A stretch of DNA of 64,000 bases from Streptomyces sp. WMMC500. GTDB taxonomy: Bacteria > Actinomycetota > Actinomycetes > Streptomycetales > Streptomycetaceae. The notes beneath the pieces were generated by a model, which was not told the DNA's origin, ran no database searches, and saw nothing but the letters and a program-made list of their open reading frames with translations. The stretch spans positions 2,046,001 to 2,110,000 of the forward strand of contig NZ_CP114905.1 of the NCBI RefSeq assembly GCF_027497195.1, written 5' to 3'. Below, piece by piece: positions 10,216 through 24,814 of this stretch. The first letter of the stretch is position 1; the number at the start of each line of letters is the position of its first letter. The position numbers and the translations under genes are program-made.

Positions 10216-11442
10216 TCACGTGGCCGCGAGGGCCTCCGTCGGCGGCAGGCGGGCGGCGCGGACGGCGGGGTAGAAGCCCGCGAGCGCGCCGATGGCGAGG
10301 GTGGCGCCGACCCCGCCGGCAATCGCCCAGAGGGGTACGACGGCGGGCCAGCCCTGGTACGTGGCGTAGCCGGCGGTGACGCCGATGCCCAGCAGCACAC
10401 CGCCGACCCCGCCGAGGGCGGACAACAGCAGCGACTCGCACAGGAACTGGGTGCGGATCTGCCCCCGGGTGGCGCCCAGGGAGCGGCGCAGGCCGATCTC
10501 CGCGCGCCGCTCCAGCACCGAGATGACCATGGTGTTGGCCACCCCGACGCCGCCGACCAGCAGCGCCACCGCCCCGAGTCCGAGCAGGAGCCCGTTCAGC
10601 GCGTCGTCGGTGGCGTCCTTCGCCGCAAGCGCGTCGGAAGGACGGGAGACCTCGACGGAGGTCGGCTCCCGCGGGTTCGCCGTGGCGCCGAGTACGGCCT
10701 GGACCTCTGCCACCGCCGATTCGTCGGTGCGGGTGTAGAGGGTGGTGGCGTAGCCGTCGAAGCCGGCCTCCTGCTCCGCGGCCGGCCAGCCGATGAGGGC
10801 GGCGGCGTCGAGTTCGGGTGCCAGCTCCGTGGGGGCGAGCAGGCCGACGACGGTGAACCACTGCTCGCCCAGCCAGACCTGCACGTCGGGGCCGGCGGCG
10901 TGCACGGCGAGCTGGGCCGCCGCGTCGGGGCCGAGCACGACGGCCGGGTAACCGGTGTCGGCGGTGTTCAGCCAGCGGCCGGCGGTGACCCGGGCGCCGA
11001 CGGTCGCGGGCAGGCCGGTGTGCGCCGCGTAGACGCCGATGCCGCCGGTCTCCTCGGCCGGTATGTGGTCGTTGCGGTAGACCCGGGCCTCGGTCAGGCC
11101 GACGGCTGAGACGGACTGGACGGGGGCGATGTCTCCGATCATCTCGACGGCCTCCGGAGGCAGATGGGCGTTGCCGCCGCCGAAGCTCTCACCGGGCGCG
11201 ACGGTGAGCAGGTTGGTGCCCAGCGCGTCGAGCTTGCGGTCCAGCTCCTCGGTCGAGGACGTGGAGATGCCGACGACACCGGTCATGGCCGCGATGCCGA
11301 TGGCGATGCCGAGCGCGGAGAGGAACACCCGCAGGGGTCGCGAGCGCAGCCCGGAACTGCCGGCGCGCAGCACGTCGAGCGGGGCGAGCCGGGCGGGGCG
11401 GGGGCGCCCGCCGGGGGCGGCCGGTGGTGCGGCGGGGGTCAT
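10216..11442 (-). CDS. MacB-type ABC transporter permease
   Basis: This 408-residue permease has a membrane segment at about 36-56 (PLRVFLSALGIAIGIAAMTG), an extracytoplasmic MacB-PCD region, and three membrane segments in the last 130 residues. The FtsX turn ERRAEIGLRRSLGATRGQI lies between the second and third. The layout is that of the MacB/YknZ group, whose four-helix permeases pair with a separate ATPase and a periplasmic-type adaptor. Both are encoded immediately upstream, with 4-bp overlaps. In Gram-positive bacteria such systems expel peptides and toxins. The ATG start overlaps the ATPase stop. Confidence 0.9.
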   Translation of the reverse strand: MTPAAPPAAPGGRPRPARLAPLDVLRAGSSGLRSRPLRVFLSALGIAIGIAAMTGVVGISTSSTEELDRKLDALGTNLLTVAPGESFGGGNAHLPPEAVEMIGDIAPVQSVSAVGLTEARVYRNDHIPAEETGGIGVYAAHTGLPATVGARVTAGRWLNTADTGYPAVVLGPDAAAQLAVHAAGPDVQVWLGEQWFTVVGLLAPTELAPELDAAALIGWPAAEQEAGFDGYATTLYTRTDESAVAEVQAVLGATANPREPTSVEVSRPSDALAAKDATDDALNGLLLGLGAVALLVGGVGVANTMVISVLERRAEIGLRRSLGATRGQIRTQFLCESLLLSALGGVGGVLLGIGVTAGYATYQGWPAVVPLWAIAGGVGATLAIGALAGFYPAVRAARLPPTEALAAT

Positions 11443-12227
11443 GGCCGCGCCTCCCGGGTGACGGGGAGGCCGTGGGCCCCGGAGCGGTCGCCAGGGGGAA
11501 GGCGGTCGTGTGGAAGGCGCGCCTGCCGGGGCTCCTCGGCGGTGTCGCTCTCGATCCGGCCGTCCCTGAGCCGTACTTCGCGGGGCAGCGAGGCGGCGAT
11601 CTCACGGTCGTGGGTGATGACGACGACGGTCGTGCCGGCCCGGTGCAGGTCGTGGAGCAGGTGCATCACCGCCGCCCCGGAGCGGGAGTCCAGCGCTCCG
11701 GTGGGTTCGTCGGCGAGCAGCAGCGCCGGCGCACCGGCCACCGCGCGGGCGATGGCGACGCGCTGCTTCTCTCCGCCAGAGAGCCGGTGCGGCTCGTGGG
11801 CGAGCCGGTGCCCGAGGCCGACACGGCGCAGCGTCCGCTCGGCCAGCCGGCGCCGGCGGCGCAGCGGCCGGCCGCTGTAGAGGAGCCCGTCGGCTACGGC
11901 GTCCAGCGCCCGTACCCCCGGGGCCAGGTGGAACTGCTGGAACACGAAGCCGATGGTGCGGGCCCGCAGGGCCGACAGCTCCCGGTCGGTCAACTCGTCG
12001 ACGTCGTGGCCGTCGACGCGGACGGCGCCGGTGGTGGGGCGGGTGAGGGTGCCCATGATGTGGAGCAGGGTGGACTTGCCGGAGCCGGACGGGCCTACGA
12101 CGGCCAGCAGTTCACCGCGGCGCACGGTCAGGTGGGCTCCGGTCAGGGCGTGCACGTCCGCGTACGCCTTGGACACGCCGTGCAGCTCCAGGACCGGGGT
12201 GCCGGGGAGGTCGTTCGCGTCGGTCAC
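11439..12227 (-). CDS. MacB-type ABC transporter ATPase
   Basis: This 262-residue ATPase has Walker [10 protein letters not shown] (45-53), Q-loop GFVFQQFHL, signature LSGGEKQR (about 148), Walker [13 protein letters not shown] (about 163-174) and H-loop VITHD (about 202). It energises the permease encoded downstream. A poorly conserved proline/arginine tail of about 35 residues follows the core. The start is GTG at 12227 and overlaps the adaptor stop as GTGA; the stop overlaps the permease start as ATGA. Confidence 0.92.
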   Translation of the reverse strand: MTDANDLPGTPVLELHGVSKAYADVHALTGAHLTVRRGELLAVVGPSGSGKSTLLHIMGTLTRPTTGAVRVDGHDVDELTDRELSALRARTIGFVFQQFHLAPGVRALDAVADGLLYSGRPLRRRRRLAERTLRRVGLGHRLAHEPHRLSGGEKQRVAIARAVAGAPALLLADEPTGALDSRSGAAVMHLLHDLHRAGTTVVVITHDREIAASLPREVRLRDGRIESDTAEEPRQARLPHDRLPPGDRSGAHGLPVTREARP

Positions 12228-13495
12228 TTCGGGACTCCCACGACCATGCCGGCGGTGACGCCGTCGCCGGCGACCTCGACCATGCCGCCGGCGAAGATGC
12301 CCAGCTCGACCGGTGTGTAGGCGATGCCCTTGGCGCCGACCGTCTCCAGCGCGTAACCGCCCTCCCGCAGCGCCACCAGGGCGTTGATCGGCACGGCGAG
12401 CACGTCCTCGCGGGTCTCGGCGGTGACGGTGACGTCGACGGGCGCGGCCTCGTAGCGGCCCAGCTTCTTCTGCTTGCCGACCGCCAGGGTGACCGGCAGG
12501 GTGGCCTCCTCCTCGGCACCGGACGCCGGGTCGCCTCCCCCGCCGTCGGAGGGTTCGGCGGTGGCCGCGGTGCCCACCTCGGTGACCTCGGCGTTCACGA
12601 CGGTGCCGTCGGGCAGCTCGACGTCCGCCCCGGTGCCCTCGTCGACCAGGTCCTCGTACTGCACCTCCAGGGCGACGGTGACGATCCGCTCGGTGCCGGT
12701 CCAGGTCAGGACGTCCCCCTCCGGCGCGCTGCCGCGCACGGCCTGGACGTCGGCGATCCGCCTGGCCCCGCCGGCGACGACGGCTTCTCCGGGTCCGACG
12801 GTGCCGGTCTGCTCGCGGCCGAGGTCTTCCTGCCAGCTCACGACGGCACTCGCGGTGCCGTCCGTGTACGTGTCGTCGGCGGTGAAGCCGGAGTGGCCGA
12901 GCGCGGCGAGGTTGGCCTCGAGTACCTCCACGTCCTTGCCCTCGGCTCCCACGTCGAGGGCGCGGTAGAAGGGTGTCGAGCCGTACAGCAGCGGCACCTT
13001 GGCCTCGTCGATGGTGTAGACGGCCGCGCCCCGCTCGATGACGTCGCCGGCTTCGGGGAGCCAGGTCACGACGCCGCCCCCGGCCGCGGGAGCCCCCTCG
13101 TTCTGCGCGTCTCCGCCGGAGACCGGGGGACCGGAGGGGGCCCGTACGGCGGTGGCGGGCCCGTAGCCGAGGTTGCCGTCGACGGTCTCGGTGCGGGTGA
13201 GCGTGGTGCGTTCGACCTTCGCCGTCTTCGGCGGGGCGGTCGGCGCGGTGGCGTCAGGACCGCCGCCGTCGCCGCCGAAGGCACCGGTGGCGGCAATGGC
13301 GACCACGCAGGCGACCGCGACGACGGCGGTGCCCGCCGCGACCGTACGCACCGAACCGGCCCCGGCGCGGCGGGCCCGCGGCGGATCCCCGGGTGCGGGG
13401 GCGCAGGTCCCGGTGTCGTCCTCGAAGCGGCCGTCCTCGAAGCCGCCGTCCTCGCGTCCGGCGTGCTCCCCGCCGATGTCGTCCCCGGGGGTCAT
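12224..13495 (-). CDS. Membrane-fusion adaptor with peptidoglycan-binding-like domain
   Basis: This 423-residue protein has an acidic cytoplasmic start, one membrane anchor at about 51-73, and a long extracytoplasmic part. The segment with GKDVEVLEANLAALGHSGF (about 180-225) looks like a peptidoglycan-binding domain 1. The C-terminal half has the barrel and hairpin pattern of HlyD/MacA-type adaptors, with TVTAETREDVLAVPINAL near 385. Such adaptors link the permease to the cell wall. The ATG at 13495 overlaps the lipoprotein stop as ATGA, and the adaptor stop overlaps the ATPase start, so the four genes form one coupled unit. Confidence 0.85.
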   Translation of the reverse strand: MTPGDDIGGEHAGREDGGFEDGRFEDDTGTCAPAPGDPPRARRAGAGSVRTVAAGTAVVAVACVVAIAATGAFGGDGGGPDATAPTAPPKTAKVERTTLTRTETVDGNLGYGPATAVRAPSGPPVSGGDAQNEGAPAAGGGVVTWLPEAGDVIERGAAVYTIDEAKVPLLYGSTPFYRALDVGAEGKDVEVLEANLAALGHSGFTADDTYTDGTASAVVSWQEDLGREQTGTVGPGEAVVAGGARRIADVQAVRGSAPEGDVLTWTGTERIVTVALEVQYEDLVDEGTGADVELPDGTVVNAEVTEVGTAATAEPSDGGGGDPASGAEEEATLPVTLAVGKQKKLGRYEAAPVDVTVTAETREDVLAVPINALVALREGGYALETVGAKGIAYTPVELGIFAGGMVEVAGDGVTAGMVVGVPK

Positions 13496-14052
13496 CGGCC
13501 GCCTCCGGAGCCTTCGGTGAGCTGGTCGCGGCAGGTGTCCAGCGCTCTCTGGTAGTCGGCGTCCTCCGTCGGCATGGCCTGGGGGTCGAGGCCCTCGGGG
13601 CCCGGGTCCTCCATCGCCACCCCGTTGTCGCGCATGCAGGCGGTGAACTTCTGCAGCGCCTCCGGGTTCTGCCCGGCCTCCCCGGCGTCCTGCAACGACT
13701 GCGGGGCCACGTCCCGGCAGGCGTCGAGACCCTCGTTCAGCTCCTCCCGGTCGGCGCCGCCCCCGACGATCTCCTGGAGGTTCAGCTTCCCGGTCTTCGG
13801 GTCGGGGTCCTCCATCTCGATGCCGTTGGCGCGCATGCAGTCGACGAACTCCTGCGCCTGCGCCACGTCGTCCCCGCCCGAGCCGTCCTCGTCGCCGCCG
13901 GACCGCTGGTCGTCGACGGAGGCCACCTGCGCGCCGTCGCCGCCGCCCGATCCGCACCCGGCGAGCAGCCCCGTGGCCGATACGGTCAACGCCGCGAGCA
14001 ACGCGGCGGCGGGCACCGCCCGCATCCGCATCCCCGTCCTCGTGCGCGTCAT
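13492..14052 (-). CDS. Lipoprotein with duplicated CMR-NG-MEDP motif
   Basis: This 186-residue secreted lipoprotein has a clear signal peptide and lipobox LLAGC, so Cys33 would be lipidated. Two copies of a motif follow: FVDCMRANGIEMEDPDP at about 68-84 and FTACMRDNGVAMEDPGP at about 134-150. Each copy also has a second cysteine downstream (ACRD, TCRD), which suggests two similar small domains, each perhaps with one disulfide. It is the first gene of the exporter operon, so it may be the extracytoplasmic binding or sensing part. I do not recognise a named family. The start is ATG; a GGAGGAG-like ribosome binding site precedes it. Confidence 0.8.
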   Translation of the reverse strand: MTRTRTGMRMRAVPAAALLAALTVSATGLLAGCGSGGGDGAQVASVDDQRSGGDEDGSGGDDVAQAQEFVDCMRANGIEMEDPDPKTGKLNLQEIVGGGADREELNEGLDACRDVAPQSLQDAGEAGQNPEALQKFTACMRDNGVAMEDPGPEGLDPQAMPTEDADYQRALDTCRDQLTEGSGGGR

Positions 14053-14191
14053 CGCTCCTCCTCGTCTCGCTGTTCGCTACGAGCGGCGATGCTGGCAGGC
14101 AGGGCTGGCTGTGCTCTGCGCTGCGCCTCGACAGCACCTGAGAGAAACCTGGAAGTCACGCGGGAGCCCCGACCACGAGGGGGTACGCGTC

Positions 14192-15805
14192 TCACTCCAC
14201 CGGGAGCAGCAGCCGGAAGACCGCCCCTTCGCCGGGAGGCCGGTCGGCGAGTTCGATACGCCCGCCGTGCGACTGCGCCAGACCCGCGGCGATGGCCAGG
14301 CCGAGGCCGCTGCCGCCCCGCGGACGCGCGGGGCCGGCCCGGTAGAGGCGCTCGAAGACGTACGGTGCGTCCCCGGCCGGCACGCCCGCGCCGGTGTCGG
14401 CCACCTCCACCACCGCCGCCGTCCCCGCCGCGGGCCCGCTGCCCGCCACCGCGACGACGCCCTCCCCCACGCGCCGGGACCAGCCGGCGGCCGCCTCCGT
14501 GTCCCCGCCCGCCGGGTGCCGGGCCGGGGCCGCGGTCCGGCCCACGCGCACCGTGATCTCGGCGTCCGGCGGGGTATGCCGGTCGGCGTTGGCCAGCAGG
14601 TTGCCCACCACCTGCCGCAGGCGCAGCGGGTCCCCGGACACCACCGCCGGCTCGGGCAGCGCGGTGTCGTCCAGTCCGGCCAGGTACACCCGCCGCCCCG
14701 GTGACCTGGCGTGCAGATCACGCAACAGGTCCGCGCACAGTTCCAGCAGGTCGACCGGGCGCCGCTCCAGCCCGCGCTGCTCGTCCAGCCGCGCGAGCAG
14801 CAGCAGGTCCTCGACCAGCACCCCCATCCGCTGCGCCTCGGCCTCGATCCGCCGCATGGCGTCGGCCGGGTCCCCGCCGCGCCGGTACAGCTCGGCGAAG
14901 CCGCGCATCGACGTCAGCGGCGTACGCAACTCATGGGAGGCGTCCGCGAGGAACCGGCGCAGCCGCTGTTCGGACGTCATCCGGGCCGCGATCTCCGACT
15001 CCACCCGGGCGAGCATCGCGTTCATCGCCCGGCCGAGCCGGCCCGGCTCGGTGTGCGCGTCCGCGTCGTCCACCCGGCGGGAGAAGTCGCCCGCGGCGAT
15101 GGCCCCGGCCGTCACCGCCATCCGCGTCAACGGCCGCAGGCCCACGCGGACCACCAGCGCCGCGGCGACGGCCAGCAGCGCCAGCACGCCCGCGGTGACC
15201 CCCAGGTCGATCAGCAGCAGTCGCTCGTACGTGGCCTGCACCGTCGCCAGCGAGGCGGCCGTGACGATCAACTCGTCGTCCGCGTCGGCCTCGCCGTTCG
15301 CATCGGTCCCCTCGGGCCCCACGGCGACCCGCCAGTCGGCGTCCCCCTCCTGGGCGGGCACCGTGAACGGCGCGCCGCCGGCGCGCGCGGCCAGCTCGGC
15401 GCGCCCCGGCAGCCGCGGCCCCGGCGACGCGGCCTCGTCGGGAAACTGCTCGACGCTGCCGTCCGCGGCGACCGCGTAGATCCGGGTCGTGGCGCCGGCG
15501 CGCTGCGACAGGATGCTCTCCACCGAGCCGTCGTCGCCCAGCGGCCCTTCCTTCAGCTCCGCGATGCGCGCCCGGTCGAGGGCCGGCGAGTTGCCCGTGT
15601 TGGCGAGCTGCTGGTCCACCCTGTCGACGAGGTATGCCTCCAGCAGGAGCAGTCCCGCGCCGTTGACGGCCAGGAGGGCGAGTGCGGCCAGAGCCGCCGT
15701 CACCACCGCCAGCCGCGCCCGCAGCGTCCAGCGACGCCACCCCCGTACGCGCCATCGCCGCCTGCCGCTCGGCTGCGCCGGAGAGGCGGATGCCGCGTGC
15801 GTCAA
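14192..15805 (-). CDS. Sensor histidine kinase, HAMP/HisKA type
   Basis: This 537-residue kinase has two membrane segments, at about 33-55 and 195-220, that bracket an extracytoplasmic sensor region. A HAMP linker follows, then HisKA with DASHELRTPLTSMRGF (His near 291), then a HATPase_c domain with GGSGLGLAIAAGLAQSHGG near the end. The TTG at 15805 overlaps the response regulator stop as TTGA; this is the likely start, though not certain. With the OmpR-type regulator upstream it forms a two-component system, and its position before the MacAB-like operon suggests that it controls it. Confidence 0.88.
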   Translation of the reverse strand: MTHAASASPAQPSGRRRWRVRGWRRWTLRARLAVVTAALAALALLAVNGAGLLLLEAYLVDRVDQQLANTGNSPALDRARIAELKEGPLGDDGSVESILSQRAGATTRIYAVAADGSVEQFPDEAASPGPRLPGRAELAARAGGAPFTVPAQEGDADWRVAVGPEGTDANGEADADDELIVTAASLATVQATYERLLLIDLGVTAGVLALLAVAAALVVRVGLRPLTRMAVTAGAIAAGDFSRRVDDADAHTEPGRLGRAMNAMLARVESEIAARMTSEQRLRRFLADASHELRTPLTSMRGFAELYRRGGDPADAMRRIEAEAQRMGVLVEDLLLLARLDEQRGLERRPVDLLELCADLLRDLHARSPGRRVYLAGLDDTALPEPAVVSGDPLRLRQVVGNLLANADRHTPPDAEITVRVGRTAAPARHPAGGDTEAAAGWSRRVGEGVVAVAGSGPAAGTAAVVEVADTGAGVPAGDAPYVFERLYRAGPARPRGGSGLGLAIAAGLAQSHGGRIELADRPPGEGAVFRLLLPVE

Positions 15806-16539
15806 CCCGGGTCCCGCGGCAGGCGCAGCGCGTAGCCGACTCCGCGCACGGTGTGGATGAGCCGCGGCCCGTGCGCGTCGAGCTTCTTGCGCAGGTGGTA
15901 GACGTACGACTCGATGATCCGGCCGTCACCGCCGAAGTCGTAGGACCACACCCGGTCGAGCACCTGCGCCTTGCTCACCACGCGCCCGGCGTTGGTCATG
16001 AGAAACCTGAGCAGCCTGAACTCGGTCGGCGTCAGCTCCACCAGGCGCCCGCCGCGGCGCACCTCGTACGCACCCTCGTCGAGTTCCAGATCCGCGTAAC
16101 GCAGCACCCCGGCATCCGCCGCCACCGCCGGGTCCGCCGGCTCTCCCGGGAGGGCCCGCGTGCGGCGCAGGATGGCCCGAATCCGCAGCACCACCTCCTC
16201 CAGGCTGAACGGCTTGGCCACGTAGTCGTCACCGCCCGCGGTCAGGCCGGCGACCCGGTCCGCCACCGTGTCCCGCGCGGTCAGGAACAGCACCGGCACC
16301 TTCTCCCCGCCGGCGCGCAGCCGCCGGGCAACCTCGAACCCGTCGATGTCCGGCAGCATCACGTCGAGCACCACGAGCGCGGTGGCCCCCGCCCCCGCCG
16401 CCGTCAGCGCCTCGAACCCGCTCGCCGCCGTCCGCACCTCGAACCCGACGAGCCGCAGGGTCTGCGACAGCAGGTCGCGGATGTTCTCCTCGTCGTCGAC
16501 GACAAGGACGGTGGTGAGGGCATCCGTACTCCGGGTCAC
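15802..16539 (-). CDS. OmpR-family response regulator
   Basis: This 245-residue regulator has a receiver domain with Asp59 in LVVLDVMLPDIDGFE and Lys in YVAKPFS. A winged-helix DNA-binding domain follows (about 145-240), with the conserved RVVSKAQVLDRVW and the terminal TVRGVGYALR. The GTG at 16539 follows GGGAGAG directly; the gene overlaps the kinase by 4 bp. The 130 bp upstream probably hold its promoter. Confidence 0.92.
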   Translation of the reverse strand: MTRSTDALTTVLVVDDEENIRDLLSQTLRLVGFEVRTAASGFEALTAAGAGATALVVLDVMLPDIDGFEVARRLRAGGEKVPVLFLTARDTVADRVAGLTAGGDDYVAKPFSLEEVVLRIRAILRRTRALPGEPADPAVAADAGVLRYADLELDEGAYEVRRGGRLVELTPTEFRLLRFLMTNAGRVVSKAQVLDRVWSYDFGGDGRIIESYVYHLRKKLDAHGPRLIHTVRGVGYALRLPRDPG

Positions 16540-16668
16540 CTCTCCCGGTTTAACAAGGAAACCTCACAGAACCCTGAGAGCAACCTGAAGACAGGCACAA
16601 GAAGTTCACGCGGACGCTCAGGGGTGAGGCGGTGTGCGCGCGGCCGAGGCCTCCGGCGCGAGCACCGC

Positions 16669-16929
16669 CTAGTCGTACTCCTCCTCGATGACCTCGTCGA
16701 CGATGCCCCGGACGGTCTCGGTGTCGAGGCCCTCGCAGGCCGGCGGCAGCACCGTCTGGTCGACGAGCTTGCGGGCGGCCTCGGCGTTCCCGGCGACGCC
16801 GAGGTTCTCGGCGGTGGCCTTCTTGCAGGCGGCCTGCGCCTCGTCGGAGCCCTCACCCCCGCTGTCGTCGGAGCAGGCGCCGAGAGTCAGTAGCAGAACG
16901 GCGGCCGCGGCCACGGTACGCATGCGCAT
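16669..16929 (-). CDS. Small lipoprotein, 86 residues
   Basis: The protein starts MRMRTVAAAAVLLLTLGAC, a signal peptide with the lipobox LGAC, so Cys19 would be lipidated. The remaining 67 residues are acidic and contain two more cysteines (AACKKAT and PPACEG) that could form a disulfide. I do not recognise the family. ATG at 16929 is preceded by a run of Gs ending in GGGGGGACC. It stands alone between the regulator and the glutaredoxin gene, on the same strand as both. Confidence 0.7.
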   Translation of the reverse strand: MRMRTVAAAAVLLLTLGACSDDSGGEGSDEAQAACKKATAENLGVAGNAEAARKLVDQTVLPPACEGLDTETVRGIVDEVIEEEYD

Positions 16930-17041
16930 GGTCCCCCCTGGACGTGTCGTGTCAGGTGCATGGTGCAGCATGTGCGCCCGCTCGTCCGCCGGATCACCCA
17001 AGTGAGGACACCGGTCGGCGCGTTCGAGACATCTTCCGTGA

Positions 17042-19705
<2,664 letters not shown>

Positions 19706-19856
19706 AGCGTTCGTGCCGGCGTCGACAAAGGTCTCGCCGGAGGGCCGAGGGAGGGCCGTGGGCACGCCCCGGACAGGGAGGGGTCCCGGGCAACGTGCGA
19801 TAGACACCTGACTCAGGCGGCCACCGGCGGTCGGTCCCGATGTCCGAGGAGTCCTC

Positions 19857-20149
19857 ATGCGCAAGCACGCCCCGCTGCTCGCCGGCGGCCTCCTTGCGGC
19901 CATCCTGCTGACCGCCTGCGGGAGCGAAACCGGAGCCGGTGGAGTCCCCGCGCCGAGTGCGCGGACCCGGAAGCCGTGCTGCGGCTGGAACAGATCATCA
20001 ACGGTGCCGACCACACCGCCTGCGACCGGTTCACGCGGCCCGGCGACCCGAACGCGACGGCGCTCTACTACGGCGCGGTGCCCGACTTCGACGCCACACC
20101 CGAAGCCGTTCACGACCTAACCTTCTGCCTGGGCTCACCCCCTGCATGA
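19857..20149 (+). pseudogene. Lipoprotein gene with a frameshift
   Basis: The ATG at 19857 follows GAGGAG and opens a signal peptide with lipobox LLTAC. After about residue 29 this frame turns into arginine/threonine-rich text. A coding-like sequence continues in another frame from about 19,950 to the stop at 20149: AECADPEAVLRLEQIINGAD and then CDRFTRPGDPNATALYYG, with ordinary actinomycete codon use. One indel near 19,940-19,960 joins the two. It could be a sequencing error or a real inactivation. The family is not recognised. Confidence 0.6.
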
Positions 20150-20393
20150 AGCTGGACGAGAGGCGCCGGCCGGCCTCACCCAGGCCACTGGTCGGCATCA
20201 TGTTTCCTCAGACCGGTTGAGGGCACGCTGGGACTGGTCATGTTCACGCAATAGAGGTGAGGTGCGGCTCGCGGCTCCCGCGGTGACGTGCGGTGGGGAG
20301 CCGTGCCGGCGACGGATGAGGAGCGTTCGTGCGAGGTGACGGTACGAGTTCGCCGCGGTCGGTGACGCATGACGACCTGAGCGGAGGCCCGCG

Positions 20394-21839
20394 TTGAGCG
20401 GCCGGCACCCTGTCGGCCATGACGTGCGCAGGCGCACGATGCTGATCACAGGGATCACCGGCGCGCTGGCGCTGGGCACGCCCGCCCGGGCGGCGAGGAC
20501 CGAACCGGACCGACCGGTCAACATCCTGTTCGCCATCGCGGACGACTGGGGCTACCCGGACGCCGGCGCGTACGGCTCCCCGGCCGCGAGGACGCCGACG
20601 TTCGACCGGCTCGCCCACGAAGGCGCGCTGTTCACGCGCGCCTTCTGCGCGGCCCCCTCGTGCACTCCGTCACGGAACGCGATCCTCACCGGCCAGGCGC
20701 CGCACCGCCTCGGGGCGGGAGCGAATCTGTGGTCCGAGCTCCCGGCCACGTTCGAGGTCTACCCGGAGCTCCTCGAAGAGGCGGGATACCGCATCGGCCG
20801 GATGCGCAAGGGCTACGGCCCCGGCGTGTTTCCGCAGTGGCCGCACGACCCGGCGGGCCCGGGCTTTCCGTCGTTCGCCGAGTTCCTCCAAGGGCAGCCG
20901 GAGCGGATGCCGTTCTGCTTCTGGCTCGGCTCCTCCGATCCGCACCGCCCGTACGACCCCGAGCTCGGCGAGCAGTCCGGCATCGACCCGGCCGCCGTGG
21001 ACGTCCCGCCGTATCTCCCGGACACGCCGGAGGTCCGGGCCGACGCCGTCAACTACCTCGCCGAAGTGCAGCGCTTCGACCGCGAGGTCGGCGATGCCCT
21101 GCGGCTCCTGGACGAGCGAGGGCTCGCCGAGGACACGATCGTGGTGATGACCAGCGACCACGGCTGGCCCTGGCCACGGGCCAAGACCAACCTCTACGAC
21201 GCCGGCACCCACGTGCCGCTCGCGATCCGCTGGCCGGGCCGGGCCACCCCCGGCACGGTCATCGACCGCCTGACCGTGCTGAGCGATCTCGCTCCCACCT
21301 TCCTCCACGCCGCCGGGCTGCCCATACCCACGGCGATGACCGGGCAGTCGCTGCTGCCGGCCCTCTCGGACACGGCCGCCCCGCGGAAGTTCGTCGTCCT
21401 CGAGCGCGAACGGCACACCCACGCCCGGGAGGGGAACCTCTCGTACCCCGTCCGCGCGCTGCGGACGGACAGGTGGCTGTACGTCCGCAACTTCTTCCCG
21501 GAGCGCTGGCCCGCCGGCGACCCGGACTTCGCCTCGCCCAACCAGGGGGTCTTCGGCGATATCGACGCGGGCCCCACCAAGACGCAGCTTCTCGAGAACC
21601 GGCACGAGCCGGGATTCGCCGGGGCATTCCGGTTGGCCACCGGCAAGCGGCCGAAGGAGGAGCTCTACGACCTCGCGTCCGACCCGCACAGCCTGAAGAA
21701 CCTCGCAGACGATCCCGAACGTGCCGGGGTGAAGGCCCGGCTCCGGGAGCAGTTGCGGAACTGGATGCTGCGCACCGGCGACCCGCGTGCCACCGACCCA
21801 CGGACCGACTTCTGGGACAAGGTCGAATACTTCGGGTAA
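20394..21839 (+). CDS. Secreted sulfatase, Cys-type
   Basis: This 481-residue enzyme has the sulfatase signature SCTPSR; Cys90 would be converted to formylglycine by a sulfatase-maturing enzyme. Metal-binding residues are in FAIADDWGYPD (Asp50, Asp51) and SDHGWPW (about 253), and FWLGSSDPHRPYD is the usual central motif. Its N-terminus has RRRTMLITGITGALALG and AxA, a Tat-type signal, so export after folding is likely. The TTG at 20394 is chosen because GGAGG lies 6 nt upstream and no better start precedes the signal. Relatives act on sulfated polysaccharides or on choline sulfate; the substrate is not clear. It reads the same way as the cellulase but is separated by a broken gene. Confidence 0.87.
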   Translation: MSGRHPVGHDVRRRTMLITGITGALALGTPARAARTEPDRPVNILFAIADDWGYPDAGAYGSPAARTPTFDRLAHEGALFTRAFCAAPSCTPSRNAILTGQAPHRLGAGANLWSELPATFEVYPELLEEAGYRIGRMRKGYGPGVFPQWPHDPAGPGFPSFAEFLQGQPERMPFCFWLGSSDPHRPYDPELGEQSGIDPAAVDVPPYLPDTPEVRADAVNYLAEVQRFDREVGDALRLLDERGLAEDTIVVMTSDHGWPWPRAKTNLYDAGTHVPLAIRWPGRATPGTVIDRLTVLSDLAPTFLHAAGLPIPTAMTGQSLLPALSDTAAPRKFVVLERERHTHAREGNLSYPVRALRTDRWLYVRNFFPERWPAGDPDFASPNQGVFGDIDAGPTKTQLLENRHEPGFAGAFRLATGKRPKEELYDLASDPHSLKNLADDPERAGVKARLREQLRNWMLRTGDPRATDPRTDFWDKVEYFG

Positions 21840-22014
21840 CACCCTCCGCGCGCAGCCGGGGCGGGAAGGAGTCAACCGGCGGCGCACCGGTGCACTCCTG
21901 AGGACGCACTCGGACGGCCGGGGAACGGTAAGGACCGGGCTGTACGCGACGAACGCCGTACGCGGCGACCGACGCCGACACCCGGTCCACCGTCCGCACG
22001 TCGAAGGCGCCGCC

Positions 22015-24814
<2,800 letters not shown>

